Position numbers and translations under genes: made by a program
Notes under the pieces: model-generated
What the model was told of the DNA's origin: nothing
The model's database searches: none
The model's input: the letters and a program-made list of their open reading frames with translations, nothing else
From: a virus
Virus record (IMG/VR): IMGVR_UViG_3300037504_000387
Span: 1-23,188 of that record
Reading direction: 5' to 3' (one strand)
Length of the DNA stretch: 23,188 bases
Shown: positions 15,819 to 23,188 of the stretch, one piece after another
How the letters are laid out: each line of letters opens with the position of its first letter
How positions within the stretch are numbered: the first letter of the stretch is position 1

Positions 15819-17437
15819 TGGCTATTGAATTCCCCACCTTCAGCACGAAAGAGCGGCTGACGGCCGAAAAGCTAAATGCCTGGGTGTCGACGCTGGAGGA
15901 CAAGTTCAACGCCGGCTTCGGCAGCACTGACATCACGTGGCCGTTGCTGGCCGACAACAACCTGAATATGGGCACCGGATCGGATGCGTACGCCATCCTC
16001 GGCGGGTCCAAGATCATGAAGGTTGTTAATGCCGCGTCGTATGCCACGCTTGAAGCCGCATGCGCGGAGGCTGGGTCCAGCGGGGCCGTGTTTATCCCTC
16101 CCGACACGACTGTACCGACAGATGGCGCGACTCTGCCCGCCACGGCTGCCATCATTGGTGCTGGACCCTCCTCCGTCATCAAAGCTAACGCCGGCGCGAC
16201 GTACATCATGCAGACGCCCAGCATGGGTAAGCTTTTTCTGGCGAATTTGAAGATCGACGGCAACTCGGCATCGGCCACGGCTGTGGGGTTGCGTCTGGTT
16301 AACGCGGCCCAGCCTATCATCAGTAATGTGATCTTCGACGATTGCGGCAGCTACAGCATTGAACTGGACACCACCCCGGATCAGGTGGTGATCAACGGAT
16401 GCCAGTTCCATGATGGCGGTACTGATTTCATTTACGGCGACTCTATTGATGGATTGTCAGTGACCGGTTGCGTGTTTGAAGATAATCCAGATTGCGCTAT
16501 TAATCTGGTGGCGGCCGGTGGATCTACGACTTTGCGCAATATCTCTATCGTAGGCAACTATTTCTTCGATATCGATGATGAAGTTATAAAGATCATTGGC
16601 AGCGGATCTTATAACCTACAGCGCGATGGCGTCAGTATCTGCAATAACCAGATTGATCATCGAGGTGATGCCGGAGACACAATTGTTTGCGGCAGTACTG
16701 CCGGGCAGATGCAGAATGTGAATATATCCGGCAATAACGTTACTGATCCTGCTAACAGCGGCATTTCCGTGTACGCCAGATATGCGTTGATTTCTAATAA
16801 TAACATGCCTAGCGCCGACCAGCACGGCTGCGACTGCACTTCGTCGGCGTATATGATGGTTAACGGAAATAACTTTTACAATGCCAGCAACGTAGGCGTG
16901 CGGGCCGTTAACGTTGGCACTGATGTAGTGGTATCCAACAATAACGTGTTGAGTTGCAACACCGGCATTACTTATCCGGCCGACATCACATTATTCAGTA
17001 ATGCCGGCGCAATTCCGGCCACCGGTTACTATTCGACTAATACCAGTTCTTTAAATATCCCAGCTAATAGTCTGGAAGTCGGCTCGCGTATTGTGATTCA
17101 AGCAACTCTGTCAATGGATGGCGGCACAGACACAGTTGATAGTGCTGATCTTAGCGTTGATTCTACTAACGTATTGAGCGGACCGGCTGTTGACACTACT
17201 ACGGTAGCTTCTTCAGATTATGATAGTTTCGCACATCTGGAGGGCATTGTTACGGACACCACCACCATCGAATATCATGGATTCGTTGTTGCTGATGATA
17301 GTGGAGCTTCGGCAAGATCGGGTTCCCTCAGCGGGCTGTCTTTCTCTTCAGATATTGCTGTGGGATTCTCCGCGTCGGCGGCCACATATACTTCTGGCAA
17401 CTTGTCCGTGAAAATCACGACCGCTGAGGAAGTGTAA
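15818..17437 (+). CDS. Second tailspike: N-terminal tail-binding segment, right-handed beta-helix, beta-sandwich C-terminus
   Basis: A 539-residue protein coupled to the nozzle gene by TAATG, with GAGGAG at 15804-15809. Residues 1-~35 (FPTFSTKERLTAEKLNAW) resemble the short N-terminal segment by which tail fibres attach to the phage. From about residue 67 the pattern 'SYATLEAACAEAG...AVFIPP' is the usual entry into a pectate-lyase-type beta-helix, continuing with regular Asn/Gly/Ile coils to ~400 (NISGNNV, VVVSNNNV). About 405-539 is a Ser/Thr/Asp-rich beta-sandwich, perhaps for trimerisation or host binding. Enzymatic residues cannot be assigned, so 'depolymerase' would be speculation. Much of the coil region uses A/T-ending codons, unlike the capsid genes, suggesting exchange of host-range modules. 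Confidence 0.83.
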   Translation: MAIEFPTFSTKERLTAEKLNAWVSTLEDKFNAGFGSTDITWPLLADNNLNMGTGSDAYAILGGSKIMKVVNAASYATLEAACAEAGSSGAVFIPPDTTVPTDGATLPATAAIIGAGPSSVIKANAGATYIMQTPSMGKLFLANLKIDGNSASATAVGLRLVNAAQPIISNVIFDDCGSYSIELDTTPDQVVINGCQFHDGGTDFIYGDSIDGLSVTGCVFEDNPDCAINLVAAGGSTTLRNISIVGNYFFDIDDEVIKIIGSGSYNLQRDGVSICNNQIDHRGDAGDTIVCGSTAGQMQNVNISGNNVTDPANSGISVYARYALISNNNMPSADQHGCDCTSSAYMMVNGNNFYNASNVGVRAVNVGTDVVVSNNNVLSCNTGITYPADITLFSNAGAIPATGYYSTNTSSLNIPANSLEVGSRIVIQATLSMDGGTDTVDSADLSVDSTNVLSGPAVDTTTVASSDYDSFAHLEGIVTDTTTIEYHGFVVADDSGASARSGSLSGLSFSSDIAVGFSASAATYTSGNLSVKITTAEEV

Positions 17438-20193
17438 TGGCTAGAGTCTTTGCAACCGACGATATAAACCTCCAGGGCCACCACATTGTGGACTGGCGTT
17501 GGTTGAATGATATCCCGACGTCGGGTGCCAGCAGCGGCCACGTACTGGCGTATATCGACGGCGACGTGCAGTGGGCGGCCGTCACCAGCGGCGGCATTGC
17601 GTCCGTCAGCTACGAGGATTTGGCAGATGTGCCGACGGAATTCACCCCGGAAGCGCATACGCATCCTTGGTCCGAGGTGACGGCCAAGCCCTCCACATTC
17701 CCGCCCAGCACGCACACGCACACGGTGGCAGAAGTGACCGACTTCCCCGCCACCTGGGCGTGGACGGACTTGACAGGCGTGCCAGATATCGTCAACGACG
17801 TGACGGCCGGTACTGGCATAAGTCTGAGCGGCAACACCGGGTCTGTGGCCATTATCTGCAATTTAACCTGGAGTGAACTTTCGGACAAGCCATCCGAGTT
17901 TACGCCCGAAAGTCATACACATACAGTGGCGGACGTGACGAACTTCCCCACCACGTGGGCATGGACAGATTTAACCGGAGTGCCCTCGCTGGTGAATAGT
18001 GTGTCGGCGGGTACTGGCATTGGCGTGAGTGCCACCACCGGCAACGTGACAATCACGAACGCCATGACCTGGGGCACGTTGCCCAACAAGCCCACGGAGT
18101 TCACGCCAGAGGACCACACGCACGTCGTCACGGACATCACCGACTTTCCCACCACGTGGGCCTGGACGGACTTGTCCGGCGTGCCGAATCTCGTCAACAG
18201 CGTGACAGGTGGTTCGGGCATCAGTTTGAGTAACAATACCGGCGATGTAACGATCACGAACTCGATGACTTGGGGTACGCTGCCCGACAAGCCAACGGAG
18301 TTCACCCCTGAATCCCACACGCATACGGTGGCTGACGTAACAAACTTTCCCACCACTTGGGCTTGGACCGATCTGACTGGCGTGCCGAGTCTGGTGAACA
18401 GCGTGTCGGGCGGGACGAATGTCAACGTGAACACTAGCACCGGCAACGTAGTGATCTCCGTCACCAATGTCGCGGTGACCTTGACGGCCGGCACCTATAT
18501 CGACATTAACGGCACGACCATTTCGGTTGACAGCACCAGCGTGGCTTCGTCCGGGCACACGCACACGACCGGTGACATCAGCGATTTCCCCACGGATCTG
18601 GTCAACACGATCAGCACGTCCGGTCCGTTGTCGGCCAGCACCAGCACAGGCAACGTGACGCTGACCAATAGCATGACGTGGGGCACTTTACCGAACAAGC
18701 CCAGCACTTTCAGTCCCAGCACTCATACGCACGGCTTTGACGACATCACCAATACGAACCTCAATAGTGCGGATGATTTGAACACGTTGACGACTCCAGG
18801 CATTTACAACTGGACTAGTAGTGTTCCGTCCAACGCTCCTGGAAGCGAGCCTTATAAAGTATTGATCGTCACGGAGGATGCGAGTCAGGCAATCCAGATG
18901 GTCTTCGGCGGTGCTGGCACTCAGCGGGTCCACTTGCGCCGGCGAGATAGCGGCACTTGGTCGGCGTGGTCAGAGACTTCGATGGTCGGCCACACTCACA
19001 CGACGGGCGACATCACGAACTTCCCCACGAACCTCATTCAGACAGGCGACGATGCTTCGTTGAATAGTCTGGACGTGAACCTCACCTTGGATGCGGGCAT
19101 TGTTCGTTCCGATGGCGATGTCTACGTCAACTACGATGGGGGAGACGCTGACAGCAACATCTACTTCTATGATGGCGGATCTTCTACAGGACAGAGGATT
19201 TATTGGGACGACAGCGCCAGCCGATTTGTTGTCACTGGGGATTGGATCAGTACTGGGGATTTTGGAGCAAACGGAAACCTTCGGGTTAATCGGGATGCTA
19301 CAACCAATGCGTTTGTGTATTTCACTCAGAACAATAACTATCTTCAGTGGGATGCTTCTCTTTCTGAGTTCGCATTCAACAACAGACTACGTATCGACGC
19401 TGGCTCGGTTAATCTGGCGTTGGCTTTGGAAAGTTCGGACAGTACCTGTAAAATTCAGATGGTGGATTCTGGTGGGTATGGCGATGTCAGTCTTACTGGC
19501 AACACCCTCTATCTTTATCCGGGCGGCAATGTGGCGCTCGCAGCGTATAATAATCAGAATGTTCGAGTGTACAACAACCTGCTGTGCGACGATGACATCT
19601 ACATTAACTACAATGGCCCAGAGGGCACCGGCAGGTTGTATTTTTATGACGGCGGGTCGATAAGTGGGGAATATCTTGAGTGGGATGATGCCAATGATCG
19701 GTTCGAGTTCAGTGACGACTTGACTGTTGCCGGAGACATTAGCTCTTCCGGTGATGTGTTGGTAAACGGGTATGCGGTGCCGAGTTCGGATTCGGACGTT
19801 GTTACCGCAAACACGGATAGCAGTGGCAGCAACGTCACCATCTTGGGTCCGTTGACTCTTGACGATGGTTATTGGATGTTCGAGGCGGTCTTTCGGATCT
19901 ATTCGTCTGCTGGAGAAAACACCATCATTGGGTTGTCCGCCGGTTCTAATATCACGTACGTGAATTGGACGGAGATGTCGAAGGCGGGAACCAACAATCA
20001 CATCTGGTACAATAAGTTCAATACCACATTCATCCAGATGGGTTCGGGGCAGAACAAGATGGCGATCATTAAGGGCAACATCACTTCCACCTCTACTGGC
20101 GACACGTTCAGCATCTACTTCAGGCGTGGGGGAACAAGCGGCTACAGTCGCGTCTACGCAGGGTCCAGTCTCAGGTGTTGGAAGGTTGGATAA
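17437..20193 (+). CDS. Long trimeric tail fibre with 67-residue repeats, HxH motifs, pyocin-knob-like domain and C1q-like end
   Basis: A 918-residue fibre, coupled by TAATG to the tailspike gene. The first ~60 residues should attach to the tail. Residues ~60-430 carry 67-residue repeats with His-Thr-His at 74, 93, 160, 227, 294, 374 and 430; an eighth is at 519. In fibres such as T4 gp37, HxH triplets from three chains bind a metal ion along the axis. Residues ~440-515 (LNTLTTPGIYNW to GTWSAWSE) match the pyocin-knob pattern, a glycan-binding fold. Residues ~559-780 hold three degenerate beta-repeats (DVYVNYDG, IYFYDGG, WDD..RF). Residues ~809-918 (DGYWMFEA to LRCWKVG) look like a C1q/TNF-type receptor-binding tip. 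No chaperone gene follows directly. Confidence 0.85.
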   Translation: MARVFATDDINLQGHHIVDWRWLNDIPTSGASSGHVLAYIDGDVQWAAVTSGGIASVSYEDLADVPTEFTPEAHTHPWSEVTAKPSTFPPSTHTHTVAEVTDFPATWAWTDLTGVPDIVNDVTAGTGISLSGNTGSVAIICNLTWSELSDKPSEFTPESHTHTVADVTNFPTTWAWTDLTGVPSLVNSVSAGTGIGVSATTGNVTITNAMTWGTLPNKPTEFTPEDHTHVVTDITDFPTTWAWTDLSGVPNLVNSVTGGSGISLSNNTGDVTITNSMTWGTLPDKPTEFTPESHTHTVADVTNFPTTWAWTDLTGVPSLVNSVSGGTNVNVNTSTGNVVISVTNVAVTLTAGTYIDINGTTISVDSTSVASSGHTHTTGDISDFPTDLVNTISTSGPLSASTSTGNVTLTNSMTWGTLPNKPSTFSPSTHTHGFDDITNTNLNSADDLNTLTTPGIYNWTSSVPSNAPGSEPYKVLIVTEDASQAIQMVFGGAGTQRVHLRRRDSGTWSAWSETSMVGHTHTTGDITNFPTNLIQTGDDASLNSLDVNLTLDAGIVRSDGDVYVNYDGGDADSNIYFYDGGSSTGQRIYWDDSASRFVVTGDWISTGDFGANGNLRVNRDATTNAFVYFTQNNNYLQWDASLSEFAFNNRLRIDAGSVNLALALESSDSTCKIQMVDSGGYGDVSLTGNTLYLYPGGNVALAAYNNQNVRVYNNLLCDDDIYINYNGPEGTGRLYFYDGGSISGEYLEWDDANDRFEFSDDLTVAGDISSSGDVLVNGYAVPSSDSDVVTANTDSSGSNVTILGPLTLDDGYWMFEAVFRIYSSAGENTIIGLSAGSNITYVNWTEMSKAGTNNHIWYNKFNTTFIQMGSGQNKMAIIKGNITSTSTGDTFSIYFRRGGTSGYSRVYAGSSLRCWKVG
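17713..18516 (+). repeat. Four 201-bp (67-codon) units within the tail fibre gene
   Basis: Units begin at the His-Thr-His codons at 17713, 17914, 18115 and 18316. The conserved AWTDL tryptophan codon recurs at 17761, 17962, 18163 and 18364, exactly 201 bp apart. The protein is highly similar between units; the DNA differs at many third positions. The second half of the last unit is divergent. Confidence 0.85.
19111..19740 (+). repeat. Degenerate beta-repeats in the distal shaft of the fibre
   Basis: Two clear copies (residues ~559-605 and ~718-768) share DVYVNYDG/DIYINYNG, IYFYDGG/LYFYDGG and a WDD..(S/D)RF motif. A weaker copy lies at ~613-658. They are similar at the protein level, not obviously as DNA. 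Confidence 0.65.
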
Positions 20194-20212
20194 CACTAAA
20201 TAAGGAGCAACC

Positions 20213-20812
20213 ATGGGCGATCAGACGGTTACTAGAGAGACTGAAATCGGCCAGCAGAGCCCGCAGGCCCAGCAACTTATGCAGTTGTTGACACAGCTGG
20301 CTCAGCAGTCTCAGGGACAGCTTGGCGATTTGTCGAGCTTGGCCGCCGGAAACATCCAGCCGAGCGAGGCGGATCAGAATCTAGTGGACCAGGCCACGCA
20401 GGCGTCAGCCGAGATGGCGCGCCAGCAGGCTTTACAGGACTACGAAACCACTTCACGCGAAGTCGAGGATACCCTTGTGGGGCGCGGCATGGATCAAAGC
20501 ACCATCGGCGCTGTGCAGAGCGCTTTGCAGGGCCGCCAGTACCAGCAGCAGCTGGGGCAGATCGGCTTGCAGCAGCAAGCCCAGAGTGCCGAGATGTTGA
20601 CGCAGCTTCCCATGCAGCGCGCGGAGACGCAGATCAGCGCCAACCAGGCAATTCTGCAACGCATCTTGGGCGGTTCGCGCAACATCATGAACTACGATCT
20701 TCAGGCGCGATTGGGCAACCGGGATGTCACGGAGACTAGGCCGTTTGACTGGAGTTCGGTGACGAATCCCTTGGGTCGCTTCGCGGCAGCTAAGTGGGGA
20801 GGTGGCGACTAA
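20213..20812 (+). CDS. Gln-rich helical protein, candidate internal (ejection) protein
   Basis: A 199-residue protein behind AAGGAG (20202-20206). Nearly all is helical and very rich in Gln, Leu and Ala (for example residues 14-36 and 85-125), with no Cys, signal peptide or membrane span. The last ~25 residues contain a short basic, aromatic tail (NPLGRFAAAKWGGGD). It is the first of three consecutive helical genes after the fibre, the position of the small internal/ejection proteins in several podoviruses (such as T7 gp14 or P22 gp7 by role). The sequence itself is not recognised. A fibre-assembly or scaffold-like role is an alternative. Confidence 0.6.
   Translation: MGDQTVTRETEIGQQSPQAQQLMQLLTQLAQQSQGQLGDLSSLAAGNIQPSEADQNLVDQATQASAEMARQQALQDYETTSREVEDTLVGRGMDQSTIGAVQSALQGRQYQQQLGQIGLQQQAQSAEMLTQLPMQRAETQISANQAILQRILGGSRNIMNYDLQARLGNRDVTETRPFDWSSVTNPLGRFAAAKWGGGD
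20796..20802 (+). promoter_or_regulatory. Ribosome binding site that sets the start at 20812
   Basis: GGGGAGG lies 9 nt before the ATG at 20812, which overlaps the previous stop (TAATG). An in-frame GTG at 20794 overlaps the site itself and is rejected. Confidence 0.6.
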
Positions 20813-22221
20813 TGGCTAGTAGACTTGATAGGGCTGTGCAGGGCGATACGGCCGAGGATAAGTTGGGGATCAAACTCGGCAAGACGACCGACCCGGAACA
20901 GCTTGCCCAGTCTTTACTGGCAGATGTGCAGAATTTGCAGCAGGCCAAGTCAAAAGACCCTGGTATGAAAGAACAGGTCGATTCCACTGGCGGACTGGTG
21001 GCGGCGCTGGCGGCCATCGGAGCGGCAGCGGCTGGTCGGCCAGAAGCCGGGGGCGGCCTGCTGTCGGGGTTCCTGGACCAGGCCGAGCAGAAGGTCGCGC
21101 TGGAGCAGCGAACCAAGGAAAAGGAAGTTGAGCAGCTGTCCGATGACATTGCGTCTAAGCGCGCGGCTCTTAACCAGGTCTTTCAGGCCAATCCCGAGTC
21201 GTTCTTGGACGAAGGGGGCAAGCAAACCATCGACGAGACGATGCTGGGCTATGCGCTGACCGGCCGGCCCATTGCAATAAGTGCGGCGTCGCGTGTTGCG
21301 ATTGACAGAAGAGGTCGGACGTACGAGCATCAGATGAAAGCAATACACGCCGCATTTAATAATGCTCAAACCCCGGCAGGCAGGGAGAGGGCATTGCGTC
21401 TTTGGGCTGATGCCGGCGGCTTTAGTTGGGATGACGAGGTATTTGCTGACATGGCTGCGTCGCCAGATATGAACAGTTTTCTGTTGAAGTTGATGCACCA
21501 CGCCGACGTTAATACGGTCCTAGACGCTTCGTTGTTTGCCGCCAGAGAAGGTATCGATAATGTTAATCATGAGCGATTCCCGGAGGTCATGGAATATATT
21601 GCTCCCAAGCTAGACGATGACAGCACAGCTAAAATCCCAGAAAAGTGGGAAACGGCTGCTACGCTTGTTACTCAATGGGTTATGCAAGATCCTCGGAATC
21701 GTCTGTCGTTGGATCCACAACGGCAGGCAGAGATGGCTTTGAATGATAGACCTGATTTGTTGGCGGAATGGCAAAAGCGGTACGGAGATGTTTTTTCGGA
21801 GGATCTTCCAGTATCGGGTGAAGAGCTGTTTGGTCATTACATGACGGCTGCTTTGAGAATGCTGGCTACTGGGAATTTCAACGAAGACCTCGTGCAGAAG
21901 CTGACTGATCCAGATTTTGTGGAACGATTCATTGGAGAGGCCGTTGATTCCAGTGTTAAGAATGTTCTAAAAATCAATAATGTTAAAAAGGCACAGTTCA
22001 TGAATGATCTGGAAGCTACTGCTCTTAAGATAATGATCGCGGAAGACGTCGAATATACGCCAGATAACATGGAAAAAATTGAAAACAAAATTATCAATTT
22101 GTACGCAACTCAGACTGATATAGGAGAGGCTACGCGTATTATAGCTGAACTGGTGGCTGAGATGGCCAAACCTGATCAGCCCGCAGACGTCGAACCGCCG
22201 CTAGCGCCGGAGGCGAAGTAA
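20812..22221 (+). CDS. Helical protein with Ala/Gly-rich segment, candidate internal (ejection) protein
   Basis: A 469-residue helical protein, coupled by 1-nt overlaps to both neighbours. Residues ~59-88 are Ala/Gly/Leu-rich and could enter a membrane; residues ~90-125 are a charged coiled coil; the rest is acidic, mostly helical, ending in a Pro-rich tail. This pattern (apolar Ala/Gly segment, then coiled coil, in a gene after the fibre) fits proteins that leave the head and form a trans-envelope channel, but the family was not recognised. From about 21290 to 22140 codons are clearly more A/T-rich than before and after, suggesting different ancestry or relaxed codon use in this part of the gene. 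Confidence 0.6.
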   Translation: MASRLDRAVQGDTAEDKLGIKLGKTTDPEQLAQSLLADVQNLQQAKSKDPGMKEQVDSTGGLVAALAAIGAAAAGRPEAGGGLLSGFLDQAEQKVALEQRTKEKEVEQLSDDIASKRAALNQVFQANPESFLDEGGKQTIDETMLGYALTGRPIAISAASRVAIDRRGRTYEHQMKAIHAAFNNAQTPAGRERALRLWADAGGFSWDDEVFADMAASPDMNSFLLKLMHHADVNTVLDASLFAAREGIDNVNHERFPEVMEYIAPKLDDDSTAKIPEKWETAATLVTQWVMQDPRNRLSLDPQRQAEMALNDRPDLLAEWQKRYGDVFSEDLPVSGEELFGHYMTAALRMLATGNFNEDLVQKLTDPDFVERFIGEAVDSSVKNVLKINNVKKAQFMNDLEATALKIMIAEDVEYTPDNMEKIENKIINLYATQTDIGEATRIIAELVAEMAKPDQPADVEPPLAPEAK

Positions 22222-23188
22222 TGGATCCCAGGCTGGAGCGCGTGAAAAGATTTTCCAAGATTATGTCCGAAGATGAAGCGTACATGGCCGTGTACGGGAT
22301 GCCCAAAGCGGAGGTGGAGGCGGCCCGGCAGTCGGGCACGCTTCCGCCGATGCGAGCGGACGAAGTTGAAAACCCCAGGGAAACACAAGCGGCTAAGGCG
22401 GCAGCGTCTGTGGCCGAGAACCAGGGTGTGAGTCCGTATCAGGCACAGGAGGATGTCAAGGTCGTGCAGAAAAAGGACGACCCTGACGGCATGGCGGGCC
22501 TGTACCATGACTTTCGTAACGTAACCATGCTGGCCAAGTCTATTCGCGAACAGCATGCACTGGACGTCACGCGCGAACTGTACGAATTTCGCCAGAAAGA
22601 AGGTGTGGCTGGCGCACTGGCTACATATGGTGGCCGCGCGACTGGAGTGTTTTGGCCGCTCATTGCCCCCACGGAAGTGGTGATGGGCAAGCTTCGCGGC
22701 GAGCCTTGGGTCGATGCGTTCGCCAGAATCAACCCGACTTGGATTGACCCGGTTACAGAGGAAGAGGAAAGTGCGTGGGCGGAATGGATAGAGGCGCTGG
22801 ACCACACCGTGTCCGATATGTGGGCAAACCTCAAGGATCCTGAAACCCTGCAAAGAATGTTTGGCATCGGCGGCAGTGCACCCCTGCCGGCCGTCTTTTC
22901 ACTTCTGCGCGCTCGGCCGGAAAATATCGAGGAGGCGCAGAAGCGCGCGCAAATGTATGAAGAAAACATGGTCAGCTTCGTCGATGTCATTAAGGCCGGG
23001 CGGGCCGAACACGGCATTTTCGGCGGCAATTGGGGGCAGCTTCCGGCACCCGATGCAGACGTTATGGATTATCTGATTCCTTGGGGCGAGCCTTTGTCCG
23101 GTGACCCTGAAGAACGCGAGCAGCAGGTCCAGAACATCGAACGGACCACCCAAGAATACTACCAGAGTATTATCGACGACCACGGCCC
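22221..23188 (+). CDS. Large helical protein, candidate internal (ejection) protein (3' end beyond window)
   Basis: An open frame from the ATG at 22221 (overlapping the previous stop; GGAGG at 22209-22213) to the window end, with 322 codons and no stop. The N-terminal ~90 residues are charged and helical. Residues ~128-156 are Gly/Ala-rich and apolar (around VAGALATYGGRATGVFWPLIAPTEVV), possibly a membrane-touching segment. The rest is acidic with several Trp. I do not recognise the family. By position, after two smaller helical genes at the end of the structural module, it matches the large ejection protein of short-tailed phages, some of which also carry a lytic transglycosylase; no such motif is visible in the part seen. 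Confidence 0.65.
   Translation, partial: MDPRLERVKRFSKIMSEDEAYMAVYGMPKAEVEAARQSGTLPPMRADEVENPRETQAAKAAASVAENQGVSPYQAQEDVKVVQKKDDPDGMAGLYHDFRNVTMLAKSIREQHALDVTRELYEFRQKEGVAGALATYGGRATGVFWPLIAPTEVVMGKLRGEPWVDAFARINPTWIDPVTEEEESAWAEWIEALDHTVSDMWANLKDPETLQRMFGIGGSAPLPAVFSLLRARPENIEEAQKRAQMYEENMVSFVDVIKAGRAEHGIFGGNWGQLPAPDADVMDYLIPWGEPLSGDPEEREQQVQNIERTTQEYYQSIIDDHG

Noticed and set aside
9866-17437. Calling the beta-helix spikes polysaccharide depolymerases
   Set aside because: The fold pattern alone does not show a catalytic site, and no active-site residues could be identified.
17713-18516. CRISPR-like or integron-like array because of regular 201-bp spacing
   Set aside because: The periodicity is of codons in one open fibre gene; there are no short identical repeats with unique spacers.
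22176-22853. Reverse-strand frame of 225 codons near the window end
   Set aside because: It lies opposite the open + strand gene starting at 22221, which has a coupled start, a ribosome site and no stop for 322 codons.
1-23188. Diversity-generating retroelement acting on the spikes or fibre
   Set aside because: No reverse transcriptase and no template/variable repeat pair was seen in this window; one could still lie outside it.

Overview
The window looks like the virion (structural) module of a tailed bacteriophage. Every gene is on the + strand, tightly packed, and most have a good GGAGG-type ribosome site. The order is classical: terminase small and large subunits, portal, scaffold, capsid, adaptor, nozzle, tailspikes/fibre, and long helical proteins probably ejected with the DNA. 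I see no tail tube, tape-measure or tail-assembly chaperone gene. A portal followed by an adaptor-like and a nozzle-like protein points to a short-tailed (podovirus-like) particle. I see no integrase, tRNA, CRISPR array, insertion sequence or replication gene. The host cannot be named from this stretch; the organisation suits an uncultured environmental phage, but that is inference.

Layout. 1-4797 is the packaging block: a partial small-terminase candidate, TerL, a 126-residue protein of unknown role, and the portal. A 92-nt gap with a folded hairpin (4842-4876) leads into the capsid block, 4890-8353: scaffold-like protein, an unrecognised coiled-coil/Trp-rich protein, a putative decoration protein, a major capsid protein resembling the Mu gpT/HK97-fold group, and a small beta-rich protein. 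A strong 12-bp hairpin (8361-8388) closes this block.

8413-20193 is the tail and host-recognition block. It opens with a two-domain enzyme, a glycosyltransferase-like half fused to a SAM methyltransferase half. Then come a long beta-helix/cadherin-like tailspike, a small beta-rich protein, an adaptor-like protein, a nozzle-like protein with a lectin-like insertion, a second beta-helix tailspike, and a 918-residue fibre with 67-residue repeats, eight His-Thr-His motifs, a pyocin-knob-like domain and a C1q-like end. 20213-23188 encodes three consecutive helical proteins, the last cut by the window edge; these are candidate internal (ejection) proteins.

The most interesting points are: (i) the glycosyltransferase-methyltransferase fusion placed directly before a tailspike gene; (ii) a free-standing 126-residue protein next to TerL that is homologous to the C-terminal domain of the 762-residue tailspike; (iii) fibre repeats with identical protein but heavily different synonymous codons; and (iv) a lectin-like domain inserted into the nozzle protein. 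Genes are often coupled by a 1-nt TAATG overlap, so the block is probably read as a few long transcripts. All functions come from reading motifs and gene order; no database search was run.
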